Both the position numbers and the translations under genes were made by a program. Under the pieces are notes generated by a model that made no database searches, had not been told where the DNA came from, and saw nothing but the letters and a program-made list of their open reading frames with translations. This document shows positions 8,416 through 16,122 of a DNA stretch of 37,269 nucleotides, in pieces. The stretch is from Caulobacteraceae bacterium (GTDB lineage: Bacteria > Pseudomonadota > Alphaproteobacteria > Caulobacterales > Caulobacteraceae). Numbering within the stretch: position 1 is the stretch's first letter; every line of letters begins with the position of its first letter. Where the stretch lies: assembly GCA_028290905.1 (NCBI GenBank), contig JAQGIW010000249.1, positions 1 to 37,269 of the forward strand, given 5' to 3'.

Positions 8416-9600
8416 TCAGGCTGCAGTCAGCTCGGCGGCGAGGGTGGCGAAGGCCCAGTCGAGCCAGGGGGTAAGGGCCTGGAGGTCGTCGGCCTCGACT
8501 GTGGCGCCGCACCAGATCCGAAGGCCCGGCGGCGCGTCGCGATAGCCGCCGGCGTCGAGGGCCACGCCTTCCTTCTCCAGGATCGCGGCGAGCTTCTTGG
8601 CGAAGTCCGCCCGGCCCTCGGCGGGGAGGGCGCTGACGGCCGGATCGACGACATTGAGGCAGACCGAGGTGTTGGACCGGGTCGCCGGGTCGGCGGCGAG
8701 GAAATCCACCCACGGCGTGCGCTCCACCCAGGCGGCCAGGACGCCGAGGTTCTCGTCGGCGCGCCGCCGCAACTCGGCCAGGCCGCCGATCGAAGCGGCC
8801 CACTTCAAGGTGTCCAGATAGTCCTCCACGCACAGCATGGAGGGGGTGTTGATGGTGGCGCCTTCGAAGATCTCGCGGTTGAGCTTGCCGCCCTTGGTAA
8901 GGCGGAAAAGCTTGGGCATCGGCCAGGCCGGCGTATGGCTTTCCAGCCGGGCCACCGCGCGCGGCGAGAGGATCAGCATCCCGTGCGCGGCCTCTCCACC
9001 GAGCGCCTTCTGCCAGGAGAAGGTCACCACATCGAGCTTCGCCCAGTCGAGTTCCTGGGCGAAACAGGCGCTGGTGGCGTCGCAGATCGTCAGCCCCGCG
9101 CGGTCGAGGGAGATGAAGTCCCCGTTCGGCACGCGCACGCCGGAGGTGGTGCCGTTCCAGGTGAAGACGAGGTCCGCCTCGGCGCTGACCTTGGTGAGGT
9201 CGGGCAGGGCGCCGTAGGGCGCGCTCAGCACCTCGGCCGGGAGCTTCAGCTCCTTGACCACGTCGGTGACCCAGTCCTTGCCGAACGACTCGAAGGCCAG
9301 CAGCTGCACCGGGCGGGGACCCAGCAGCGACCACAGGGCCATCTCCAGGGCCCCGGTGTCGGACCCGGGCACGATGCCGATCAGGTAGTCGCCCGGAACC
9401 TCCAGCACCTCGCGGGTGCGGTCGATGGCCGCCTGCAGGCGAGCCTTTCCGGGCTTGGAGCGGTGGGACCGTCCCAGGATCGCGGTTCTGAGATTTTCAG
9501 GAGCCCATCCGGGGCGCTTGGCGCACGGGCCGGAGGAGAACTCGGGCCGGGCCGGACGCATGGCCGGCTTGGCGGGGCCCGACCGAGCGGGTGAAGTCAT
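8416..9600 (-). CDS. serC: Phosphoserine aminotransferase
   Basis: The protein has 394 residues. It starts [14 protein letters not shown] and has the alphaproteobacterial-type [12 protein letters not shown] segment. The PLP lysine is in [15 protein letters not shown] (about residue 195), preceded by FVWNGT-like strand [15 protein letters not shown] and CDATSACF. It converts phosphohydroxypyruvate and glutamate to phosphoserine, the second step of serine synthesis, and may also act in vitamin B6 synthesis. The ATG at 9600 is chosen because GGGAG (9609-9613) is correctly placed and the protein then matches the family; a more distal in-frame ATG at 9615 lies inside the leader structure. It forms an operon with serA and has a structured leader. 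Confidence 0.96.
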   Translation of the reverse strand: MTSPARSGPAKPAMRPARPEFSSGPCAKRPGWAPENLRTAILGRSHRSKPGKARLQAAIDRTREVLEVPGDYLIGIVPGSDTGALEMALWSLLGPRPVQLLAFESFGKDWVTDVVKELKLPAEVLSAPYGALPDLTKVSAEADLVFTWNGTTSGVRVPNGDFISLDRAGLTICDATSACFAQELDWAKLDVVTFSWQKALGGEAAHGMLILSPRAVARLESHTPAWPMPKLFRLTKGGKLNREIFEGATINTPSMLCVEDYLDTLKWAASIGGLAELRRRADENLGVLAAWVERTPWVDFLAADPATRSNTSVCLNVVDPAVSALPAEGRADFAKKLAAILEKEGVALDAGGYRDAPPGLRIWCGATVEADDLQALTPWLDWAFATLAAELTAA

Positions 9601-9718
9601 AGCGATGTCTCCCATCCTTGCAGATGGACTGCGCCCCGTTGGGAGGGCGTGGCCCGCCGCGCAAAAGCCCCGGTTCGCGGCCGGATGCAAGCGTTTTTTG
9701 CACTGCGGCACGAACCTC
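9601..9718 (-). ncRNA. serC leader, candidate serC RNA motif
   Basis: The 5' leader of serC contains ordered stems on the minus strand: TGCAA/TTGCA with a 7-nt loop, GCCGCG/CGCGGC, CGCCC/GGGCG (9632-9649), and CCATC/GATGG (9612-9627). The last one overlaps the first bases of the Shine-Dalgarno GGGAG (9609-9613). The third hairpin exposes CTCCC (9641-9645), an exact complement of that Shine-Dalgarno. A conserved serC RNA motif is known upstream of serC-serA operons in alphaproteobacteria. The position and operon match; agreement with the published covariance model has not been tested. Confidence 0.6.
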
Positions 9719-9732
9719 GCGATTAAGAAAGA

Positions 9733-9903
9733 TTCACCACGGAGCCACAGAGAACACAGAGAGAAAATACACCACGGAGGACACGGAGATCACGGAGAAG
9801 AGCAGAAAGCCCTTGCGCGCCTCGCGCGCGAAAAGCGTCTGCTCACACGAGACGGTCACCCTCTTTCTTGTCTGTGTCCTCTGTGTCCTCTGTGGTAAAT
9901 CTC
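9733..9903. repeat. CACAGAG-type inverted repeat element
   Basis: Two near-identical direct units start at 9733 and 9768, each beginning CACCACGGAG and continuing with CACAGAG/CACGGAG steps. A third unit at 9871-9900 is in inverse orientation (tctgtgtcc ctgtgtcc ctgtggt). The arms enclose about 70 bp of GC-rich sequence. The element lies between the quinone oxidoreductase stop and the serC leader. No reading frame or transposase is present. Similar CACAGAG-rich intergenic repeats occur in many bacterial genomes. Confidence 0.75.
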
Positions 9904-9914
9904 TTACTTTTCTT

Positions 9915-10892
9915 TCACACAACCAGCACGACCTTGCCCACGTGGGCGCCGGCTTCGAGGTAGGCGTGGGCCGCGGCGGCTTCTGTGAGGGGGAAGACCT
10001 TGTCGATGACCGGCTTGACTTTGCCCGCGGCGATCCACGGCCACACCACGCGCTCGACCTCGGCGGCGAGGCGCGCCTTCTCATCGGCGGAGCGCGGCCG
10101 AAGGGTCGAGCCAGTGACCACCAGGCGCTTCTGCATGACCTTCAGGATCGGCAACTCGACGATGCCCCCGCCCAGGGAAGCGATGTGGACGAGGCGTCCG
10201 CCGGTGTTCATGGCTTCCAGGTTCTTCGGGAAATAGGCGCCGGCGACCATGTCGAGGACCACGTCCACGCCTCCGGCCGCCTTGGCCACGGCCTCGAAGT
10301 CCTCCGTCGAGGCGTCCACCGCTATATCGGCGCCCAGCCGCCTCGCCTCGGCGGCCTTGTCCTTGCCGCGGGCCGTGGCGATCACCCGCGCGCCGGCCGC
10401 CTTGCCCATCTGGATGGCGGCGACGCCGATGCCCGAGGTGGCGCCGTGCACCATCAGGGTCTCTCCCGCCTTCAGCGTCCCGTGCTCGAAGACGTTGGCG
10501 AAGACCGTGAACACCGTCTCCGGGAGGCCGGCGGCCTGGACGAAGTCGAGATCGTCCGGGATCGGCAGGGCGTGGCGGGCGTCGCAGACCGCGAACTCCG
10601 CGTAGCCGCCGCCCCCCAGCAGTGCGCATACCCGGTCGCCTTCGCGCCAGCGGCCGGCGCTCCGGGCCACCGTCCCGGCCACCTCGAGGCCGAGGGTGTC
10701 GGGCGCGCCGGGCGGCGGCGGATAGAAGCCCAGGCGCTGGATGATGTCCGGCCGGTTCACGCCGGCGGCGCGCACGGCGATCAGGATCTGGCCCTCGCCG
10801 GGCGTCGGCACGGGGATTCTCACCGGCTTCAGCGCCTCGGCGGGACCCTTGCCGCCCTCCACCGCGACGGCGGTCATCTGCTGGTCCGACAT
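9915..10892 (-). CDS. NAD(P)H quinone oxidoreductase (PIG3/QOR-like, zinc-independent MDR)
   Basis: The protein has 325 residues, the usual length of quinone oxidoreductases of the medium-chain dehydrogenase/reductase family. The N-terminal GroES-like fold has AAGVNRPDIIQRLGFYPPPP and LGLEVAGTV; the Rossmann region has MVHGATSGIGVAAIQMGKAAGARV (seen in part as GATSGIGVAAIQ). No zinc-ligand Cys cluster is present. The segments RPDIIQR and YPPPPGAPDTLGLE are typical of the PIG3 group. It probably reduces quinones or other activated carbonyls with NADPH in the cytoplasm. GGAGGG stands 8 nt before the ATG at 10892. It is transcribed away from the DUF1192 gene. Confidence 0.9.
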   Translation of the reverse strand: MSDQQMTAVAVEGGKGPAEALKPVRIPVPTPGEGQILIAVRAAGVNRPDIIQRLGFYPPPPGAPDTLGLEVAGTVARSAGRWREGDRVCALLGGGGYAEFAVCDARHALPIPDDLDFVQAAGLPETVFTVFANVFEHGTLKAGETLMVHGATSGIGVAAIQMGKAAGARVIATARGKDKAAEARRLGADIAVDASTEDFEAVAKAAGGVDVVLDMVAGAYFPKNLEAMNTGGRLVHIASLGGGIVELPILKVMQKRLVVTGSTLRPRSADEKARLAAEVERVVWPWIAAGKVKPVIDKVFPLTEAAAAHAYLEAGAHVGKVVLVV

Positions 10893-10975
10893 GAGCCCGA
10901 GCCCTCCCGATCTTGCGCCGAGGCGCTTGGGGGCTCAGATAGCCGCTTGCTGACGATCGGCAAAGGGAGACCCCC

Positions 10976-11179
10976 ATGGCTGAAGAACCGGCGGAGCCGC
11001 GTCGACTCCGCGGCCAGGCCTTGTTGGACGTGACCCGCGAGGACCTCGAACTGTTCGGGACCGGCGAACTCGAGGAGCGCATCGCCCTGCTCGAAGGCGA
11101 GATCGCGCGGGTCCGCGCCCAGATGGCGAAGAAGCAGTCGACCCGGGCCGCGGCCGACGCCCTCTTCTCCAAGCGGTAG
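10976..11179 (+). CDS. DUF1192 domain-containing small protein
   Basis: The protein has 67 residues, with the family pattern LEERIALLEGEIARVRAQM forming a short amphipathic or coiled-coil helix, followed by AADALFSKR at the C-terminus. DUF1192 proteins are small alphaproteobacterial proteins of unknown function, usually near a quinone oxidoreductase, as seen here with the divergent neighbour. A clear AAGGGAG precedes the ATG. It ends 5 bp before the next gene. Confidence 0.85.
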   Translation: MAEEPAEPRRLRGQALLDVTREDLELFGTGELEERIALLEGEIARVRAQMAKKQSTRAAADALFSKR

Positions 11180-11184
11180 GGTTC

Positions 11185-11850
11185 TTGACCGCCTTCGACC
11201 TGACTACGGCCGCCGGCCGGCGCCGGGCGGTGATCGACCACCTGTGGAAGGATCACGCCTGGATCCGGCTCGCCTTCTCCAACGCCCACTGGATTTCGGA
11301 CGAACTGGTCCGCACCAACCAGCCATGGCCGTTCCAGCTGAAGGGGTGGGCCGAGCGCGGGATCAGGACGGTGATCAACCTGCGGGGTGGCTTCCAGACC
11401 AGCTTCCGCGCCCTCGAGGTCGACGCCTGCGCCCGCCACGGGCTGGAGCTGGTGGATTTCGTGATCGCCTCGCGCGACGTGCCGTCGACGGAGAAGGTGC
11501 TGGCCGCGCGCACCCTGTTCCAGTCCGTCCGCTACCCGGCCCTGATGCACTGCAAGTCGGGGGCCGACCGGGCCGGGATCATGGGCGTCTTCTACAAGCA
11601 CTTCCGCCAGGGCCTGACGATCCGCGACGCGCTGGAGCAGTTGTCGCCGAAATACCTGCATACCCGCGCGGGCCTGACGGGGGTGCTGGACTACATCTTC
11701 GAGCGCTACCTGACCGAGGCGGAGCCCGCCGGCCTCTCCTTCGAGGACTGGGTGAAGAGCCCCCTCTATGATCCGGAAGCCCTCAAGGCCGACTTCCGCG
11801 CCGGCTGGTGGGGCACGGTGCTGACGGAGCGCCTGCTGCGAAGGGAATAG
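11185..11850 (+). CDS. Tyrosine/dual-specificity-like protein phosphatase
   Basis: The protein has 221 residues. The phosphatase P-loop reads HCKSGADRAG (about residues 121-130, Cys-x5-Arg), and VINLRGG upstream is typical of the bacterial cysteine phosphatase group. DFVIASRDVPS may supply the general-acid Asp. A C-terminal FEDWVKSPLYDPEALKADF segment follows. It probably hydrolyses phosphotyrosine or another phosphate ester; the substrate is not evident. The start is a TTG at 11185, just after the DUF1192 stop, with GTAGGG in front. No ATG upstream in frame gives a better start. Confidence 0.8.
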   Translation: MTAFDLTTAAGRRRAVIDHLWKDHAWIRLAFSNAHWISDELVRTNQPWPFQLKGWAERGIRTVINLRGGFQTSFRALEVDACARHGLELVDFVIASRDVPSTEKVLAARTLFQSVRYPALMHCKSGADRAGIMGVFYKHFRQGLTIRDALEQLSPKYLHTRAGLTGVLDYIFERYLTEAEPAGLSFEDWVKSPLYDPEALKADFRAGWWGTVLTERLLRRE

Positions 11851-12465
11851 CGTCGCGCCGCCATTGTCGGAGCGCATGAGTCTGGCGCAAACCATCACCG
11901 TTCAGATTATTCCGCCTGGATCGCGTTTTGCGTCAGTGCGATTGCGCGCCCGGGACGCCTGCCGATTCTCCGTAAATGACCGTAGACACGGTGAGCCCCG
12001 CCGATTCAGGGCGGGTCGCGGGGCGGGTTCGGGCGGTGCGGCGAGTGATCCGCTGGCGTCCATTCGGCGAGCAAAAGGACCCTTTCCGACCTGAAAGCGT
12101 ACCAAAAGTCGAATTTTCCCGATCGTTCTGCGCCAAACCACACGACCGCGACTCTCACCCGCCCCGCAGGAAGTCCGGCGCCGCATTGGAGCAGCCGAAC
12201 GCGACGCGCCGCCGCTCGCGCGGCTTCGCAGGACTGGCTGATTCACGATGGCAAAGAGCGAGACTGCCCGGAAGTTTGCACTGTGCATAGTAAAAAGTCA
12301 AGATGCGCTCTCGACAGGGTCGACCGACCTGCGTCCATGCGGATGGCGTCACGTCCAATAGCCGCTGGAAGAGGGCCGCAGCCCTGGCGGCGAACCGCCC
12401 CGATCGCCGTCAGCAACCGGCAGGGAACTGCCGATCCAGCGGCGGACAATGCCCTCTTGCTATCA
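11851..12465. other. Intergenic region without a supported gene
   Basis: About 615 bp separate the phosphatase gene from the Gly/Tyr-rich protein gene. Short open frames exist on both strands, but none has a good ribosome binding site, a recognisable family pattern or codon use like the neighbours. No tRNA, clear terminator with a T-run or long repeat was found. A small RNA cannot be excluded. Confidence 0.5.
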
Positions 12466-13248
12466 TCAGCGTCTAGAATCCGGGCAGCTGCAGGAACTTC
12501 GGCTGGAAGCATTTCCATTGTTTGGCTGATGATAAATATAATCGTCGCTACCGCTACTGCTATTATTGCTTCCATTGCCACCACTCCGCTGCCCGGTATC
12601 GTTGGAGGAATAATATGGATAGCCATAATAATAGTAACTATTCGAGCCGCTGTTACGGCTGCTGCTCGAAGCGGCAGCCTCCCCGGTAGCGACGCCGGTC
12701 GCATAGGCGCCTAAATAATAGGCTGAACGTCCGCCGTAATAATCGTCGCTTCCGTAATAGCCACCGGACCCGTAGTATCCTCCACCGCCTCGGTTCACAT
12801 AGACGTCACCGCCGCGATAGTTAACGGTATTGCCGCTGGCATTAACATTGCCGCTGTGCGAGATACTGGCATTGATATTCCCGCTTTTCTGGATATTGCC
12901 GCCCGTGTTCACGGCGCCGCTACCGAAGTTACCGGAGGCCACCGGGCCGTTCCCGGAACCCAGCGGACCTCCACGGAGGTTGCCCGAGCCAATATTGCCG
13001 GCGCCGCGGCCGGGTGCGCTACCACGAGGGGCGCCCGGCAGGCTCCGCAGGCTGCCCAGGTTCGGCAGACCGCCCATCGGCGGGCTGCCCAGGTTCGGTA
13101 GACCACCGCCCATGGGAGGCCCACCACCGCCCATCGGGGGCCCCGGCGGCATCGGCTGGCCAAGCGCGCCAGTCGATGCGACCGTCAAGGCGAAAAGACC
13201 GACGAAAACGCCAAGCGCACGGGCCTTGAAGACACGCTGTGAAATCAT
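12466..13248 (-). CDS. Gly/Asn/Ser/Tyr-rich low-complexity exported protein
   Basis: The protein has 260 residues. A signal peptide (ALGVFVGLFALTVASTGALG) is followed by Pro/Gly/Met repeats (PPMGGGGPPMGGG, LPNLGSPPMGGLPNLGSL). Gly/Asn/Ser stretches come next (SGNINASISHSGNVNASGN), then Tyr-rich runs (YYGSGGYYGSDDYYGG and NSYYYYGYPYYSS), and a Ser/Asn tail ending SSCSCPDSRR. I do not recognise a family. AGAGGT 5 nt before the ATG at 13248 supports the start. The codons for residues about 140-240 are much richer in A and T than any neighbour (many AAT, TAT, ATA on the coding side), so this part may be acquired or under unusual selection. Possible roles are surface matrix or adhesive; this is a guess. 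Confidence 0.65.
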   Translation of the reverse strand: MISQRVFKARALGVFVGLFALTVASTGALGQPMPPGPPMGGGGPPMGGGLPNLGSPPMGGLPNLGSLRSLPGAPRGSAPGRGAGNIGSGNLRGGPLGSGNGPVASGNFGSGAVNTGGNIQKSGNINASISHSGNVNASGNTVNYRGGDVYVNRGGGGYYGSGGYYGSDDYYGGRSAYYLGAYATGVATGEAAASSSSRNSGSNSYYYYGYPYYSSNDTGQRSGGNGSNNSSSGSDDYIYHQPNNGNASSRSSCSCPDSRR

Positions 13249-13327
13249 GAATACCTCTATTGCCGGAGATCACGCCGGGGTCAGCTTCGGAAGCGTGGAT
13301 CGCCCCATTGGCGAGCCTTCTGAACCC

Positions 13328-13876
13328 TCAGGCCAGCTGCGTTTTTCGCCAGGCGGACGGCGTCACGCCCAGCAGCCGCCGGAACCATTTGGTGAGGTGG
13401 GACTGGTCGGCCAGGCCGCAGTCGAGGGCGATCTGGGACAGCGGCTCCTCCGTACGCACCATCAACTGGTTCGCGCGCTCGATGCGGCGGCGGACGATGT
13501 AACCATGCGGCGGCTGGCCGAAACTCTGGGTGAAAGCCAGGGTGAAGTGCCGGACGCTCAGGCGGCAGAGCTCCGCCAGATCGACGATAGGGACCGGGTT
13601 TCCGAGGTTCTCCTCGATGTAGTCTTCCACCCTGCGCATCGTCCGCGGTGGCAGTCCGCCCTTCGCCGGCGCCGGCGGCGCCGAACGCGCCCGTTCCGGC
13701 GGATGCCGCCACTTGGTTTCTAGAAGCGAGCGCGCTCGCACAATGGACCACCTCGCGCCGTCCCGGTCGGTCTGGAGGGAGCGCTCGGCGTCGCTCAGCA
13801 ACGCCATCAGCGTGTCGGCCAGTCCGGCTTCGTCCCCCGGGTGGTGGCCGTTGGTCGGGTTTGGGATAGGGGGCAT
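13328..13876 (-). CDS. AraC-family transcriptional regulator (short, DNA-binding domain only)
   Basis: The protein has 182 residues. Residues about 85-180 form the two helix-turn-helix AraC/XylS domain: VDLAELCRLSVRHFTLAFTQ, GYIVRRRIERANQLM, LSQIALDCGLADQSHLTKWF and RRLLGVTPSAWRKTQLA. The N-terminal 80 residues are too short for a cupin ligand domain, so any effector sensing is unclear. The ATG at 13876 has GGAG six nt upstream. It lies downstream of the efflux operon on the same strand and could regulate it or be read through from it, but this is positional evidence only. Confidence 0.88.
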   Translation of the reverse strand: MPPIPNPTNGHHPGDEAGLADTLMALLSDAERSLQTDRDGARWSIVRARSLLETKWRHPPERARSAPPAPAKGGLPPRTMRRVEDYIEENLGNPVPIVDLAELCRLSVRHFTLAFTQSFGQPPHGYIVRRRIERANQLMVRTEEPLSQIALDCGLADQSHLTKWFRRLLGVTPSAWRKTQLA

Positions 13877-13962
13877 GCATATCTCCAAGGGTAAGCCGTC
13901 AGGAAAAATGTAAGTTTTGGTCGAGTTGGGAGCGGCTTCGCCGCGCGGGTGGCGCACGGATC

Positions 13963-14454
13963 TCACACGCCGCGTTTCACGCGGGTCCACTCCGAGCGAA
14001 TGATGCCGCGGCCGAGGCGGGTGATCTCGGTCAGGCGGCCCGCCAGGTCGCTCTCCAGGAGCGCGTCGTCCTGAAGATAGGCCACGGCGGCCGCGATGGC
14101 GTCGTTGAGCGCCTGATGGTCGGTTTCGAGCGGCTTGGTCAGGAGCTGGATCTGGGCGATGGCCATGAACGTCTTCTCGAGCTTTTCGGCCAATTCGGGA
14201 TTGTCTCTCGCCGCGCCGGCGCCGCCGCGCCACGGGCCGGCCGACGCGCTCTTGATCACCTGCGCGGCATTCATGACGGAGAGGAGGTCGGCCAGGCGGT
14301 CGCGGAAGGTGTCGATCCACTTCTGGCGATTGGTGGAAAGGACGTTCGCCCTGAACTGATGCCGGGCCACCGACAGGGTCACGAGTGGGCCCAGGATCGA
14401 GGCCACGAGAGCGGTGAGGGCCGTAATGAGGCTCAAGTAGGAGTAGGGGTTCAT
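13963..14454 (-). CDS. Hypothetical membrane-anchored protein
   Basis: The protein has 163 residues. One N-terminal hydrophobic segment (LSLITALTALVASILGPLVTL, residues about 7-27) is followed by SVARHQFRANVLSTNRQKWIDTFRDRLADLL. The rest is helical, with EKLEKTFMAIAQIQLLTKPLE. It is probably a single-pass inner-membrane protein with a cytoplasmic helical part. No family is recognised with confidence. It follows the emrB-like gene by 69 bp, behind a strong hairpin, so it may not be fully co-transcribed with the efflux genes. Confidence 0.7.
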   Translation of the reverse strand: MNPYSYLSLITALTALVASILGPLVTLSVARHQFRANVLSTNRQKWIDTFRDRLADLLSVMNAAQVIKSASAGPWRGGAGAARDNPELAEKLEKTFMAIAQIQLLTKPLETDHQALNDAIAAAVAYLQDDALLESDLAGRLTEITRLGRGIIRSEWTRVKRGV

Positions 14455-14478
14455 AGGCTTCCTCGCAGTCCCAGGATG

Positions 14479-14514
14479 CCCTCGCCGCGCGCAGCGAAGC
14501 TCGCGCGGCGAGGG
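14479..14514 (-). terminator. Strong stem-loop after the emrB-like gene
   Basis: A perfect 13-bp stem (14479-14491 with 14502-14514) encloses a 10-nt loop, 10 bp after the emrB-like stop on the minus strand. There is no T-run, so it is either a Rho-assisted end or an RNA-stabilising hairpin that lowers expression of the hypothetical gene behind it. Confidence 0.5.
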
Positions 14515-14523
14515 CGCCCGCGG

Positions 14524-16074
14524 TCAGTGCCCGCCGCTCGTGTCGATCGGCCCCTTCGGCTTCGGCGCGAGCCAGATCAGCATCGCGGCGAAGAAGAGGC
14601 AGATAGCGATCGCGCCGAACATGTTGAGGGTGGCCAGCATCACGCTCTGCCCCTCGACCAGGTTGGTGAGCAGCGCCCTCGCTGTCTCGAGGGGGCCCGG
14701 CAAAGTGTGCATGCCGTCGAGATTGGCCTGGCCGAGGTGCAGGACGCCGGAGAGCTCCGTCTGGTTCTTCCGCGTCGCGTTTTGCCACCCCGACTGAATG
14801 ATCGAAGTCGCGAAGGCGCCGGCCAGGGTGCGCATGAAGTTGGAGAGGCCGGCGGCGTTCGCCTGTTCGCTCGGCCCGACGCTCGCCATCGCCAGTCCCG
14901 TGACGGGGACGAAGAACATCACCATGGCCGGGCCGGTGAGCAGGGTCGGCCACGCCATCTGCAGAAAGGTCATGTCGGGTGTGAAACCCATCCGCCAGAC
15001 CATCATGAGGGCGAGCCAGACGATGCCGAGCGAGACGATCATCCGGGCGTCTATGCCCTTCTCTATCGCCTTGCCGACGAAGGGCGCCGTAACGACGGAC
15101 AGGATGCCCATGATGCCCGTGGCGTAGCCGGCCCAGGTTGCGGTGTAGCCCATGTCCGACTGCAGCCAGAGCGGCAGGATGACGATGCTGGCGAAGAAGG
15201 CGCCGAAGCCGACCGCATAGGTGGTCGCGGCGGCGGCGAAGCCGCGGTAGCGAAAGATGCGCAGGTCGACGATCGGGTTCTCCTCGGTCAGCTCCCAGAT
15301 CAGGAAGGCGATGAAGCCGAGCAGGGCGACCACGCCCAGGATCTGTATTTCGGGCGAGGCGAACCAGTCCTTGTTGCGGCCCTCGTCGAGCATGATCTGG
15401 AGCGCGCCCACCCACAGGATCAGGAGCCCCAGGCCGACCTTGTCGATGAACGCCGGCGCTTTCGGGTCCGGCTGTCCGCGCAGGAGCTGGATCAGCAGCA
15501 GTCCTCCGGCCGCGGCCACCGGCACCTTGATGAAGAAGATCCATTGCCAGCCGATGGAATCGCAGATGATGCCGCCGAGGATGGGGCCGGCCACGGGTCC
15601 GACGAGCGTGGTCATCGCCCAGAGCACCGTGCCCTGGGTGGCGCGCTCCTTGGGAAAGATCCGCAGCAGGAGCATCTGGGACAGCGGCATGATCGGGCCG
15701 CCCACGAGCCCCAGCAACACGCGAGTGCCCAGGAGCATGCCGAGCGAGTGGGAGAGGCCGCAGAGCATCGAGACCACGGCGAAACCGAGATAGCAGGTGA
15801 GGAACACCCGCTGAGCGCCGAAGCGCCTGGCGAGCCAACCGGTCAGCGGGACGGTGATCGCTTCCGCCACCGCGTAGGAGGTGATGACCCAGGTTCCCTG
15901 CGTCGAGGAGACGCCGAGGGAGCCCGCGATGGTCGGTACGGAGACATTGGCGATCGTGGTGTCGAGCACCACGAGGAAGTTGCCGAGCCCAATGAGGAGC
16001 GCCGCGATAAGCAGCTTGCCTCCGGTCAGCGGGCGCGCGTCCTGCGCGGCCGCGTGCGAGATTGCCGTCGTCAT
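14524..16074 (-). CDS. emrB: DHA2-family MFS drug exporter (EmrB-like)
   Basis: The protein has 516 residues with about 14 predicted transmembrane helices, as in the 14-helix DHA2 drug:proton antiporters. The first helix carries LDTTIANVSVPTIAGSLGVS, the family motif at the end of helix 1; RRFGAQRVFL follows helix 2; and GPVAGPILGG is motif C of helix 5, typical of antiporters. The N-terminus is cytoplasmic. It works with the EmrA-like adaptor and the NodT-like outer-membrane factor encoded just upstream to pump drugs or metabolites across both membranes. AAGGAAG precedes the ATG at 16074. The substrate cannot be inferred. Confidence 0.93.
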   Translation of the reverse strand: MTTAISHAAAQDARPLTGGKLLIAALLIGLGNFLVVLDTTIANVSVPTIAGSLGVSSTQGTWVITSYAVAEAITVPLTGWLARRFGAQRVFLTCYLGFAVVSMLCGLSHSLGMLLGTRVLLGLVGGPIMPLSQMLLLRIFPKERATQGTVLWAMTTLVGPVAGPILGGIICDSIGWQWIFFIKVPVAAAGGLLLIQLLRGQPDPKAPAFIDKVGLGLLILWVGALQIMLDEGRNKDWFASPEIQILGVVALLGFIAFLIWELTEENPIVDLRIFRYRGFAAAATTYAVGFGAFFASIVILPLWLQSDMGYTATWAGYATGIMGILSVVTAPFVGKAIEKGIDARMIVSLGIVWLALMMVWRMGFTPDMTFLQMAWPTLLTGPAMVMFFVPVTGLAMASVGPSEQANAAGLSNFMRTLAGAFATSIIQSGWQNATRKNQTELSGVLHLGQANLDGMHTLPGPLETARALLTNLVEGQSVMLATLNMFGAIAICLFFAAMLIWLAPKPKGPIDTSGGH

Positions 16075-16122
16075 GACGTTCTTCCTTCCGAAGTCAGTAA
16101 GAAAGGTCGCGGCCGTGTGCGG

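Noticed and set aside
6683-9334. A single 883-codon minus frame that could suggest a serA fusion
   Set aside because: Its first half reads in the wrong frame through serC and the palindrome; serA has its own start and Shine-Dalgarno at 8260.
9734-9903. Possible CRISPR-like array from the CACAGAG repeats
   Set aside because: Units are short, uneven, partly inverted and lack regular spacers; no cas genes are nearby.
11864-12290. Short open frames on both strands in the 11851-12465 gap
   Set aside because: No Shine-Dalgarno, no family pattern, Arg-rich composition typical of chance frames in GC-rich DNA.
13328-15838. A single 836-codon minus frame ending in the AraC domain
   Set aside because: The upstream part is out of frame with the emrB-like gene; the regulator starts at 13876 with a good ribosome site.
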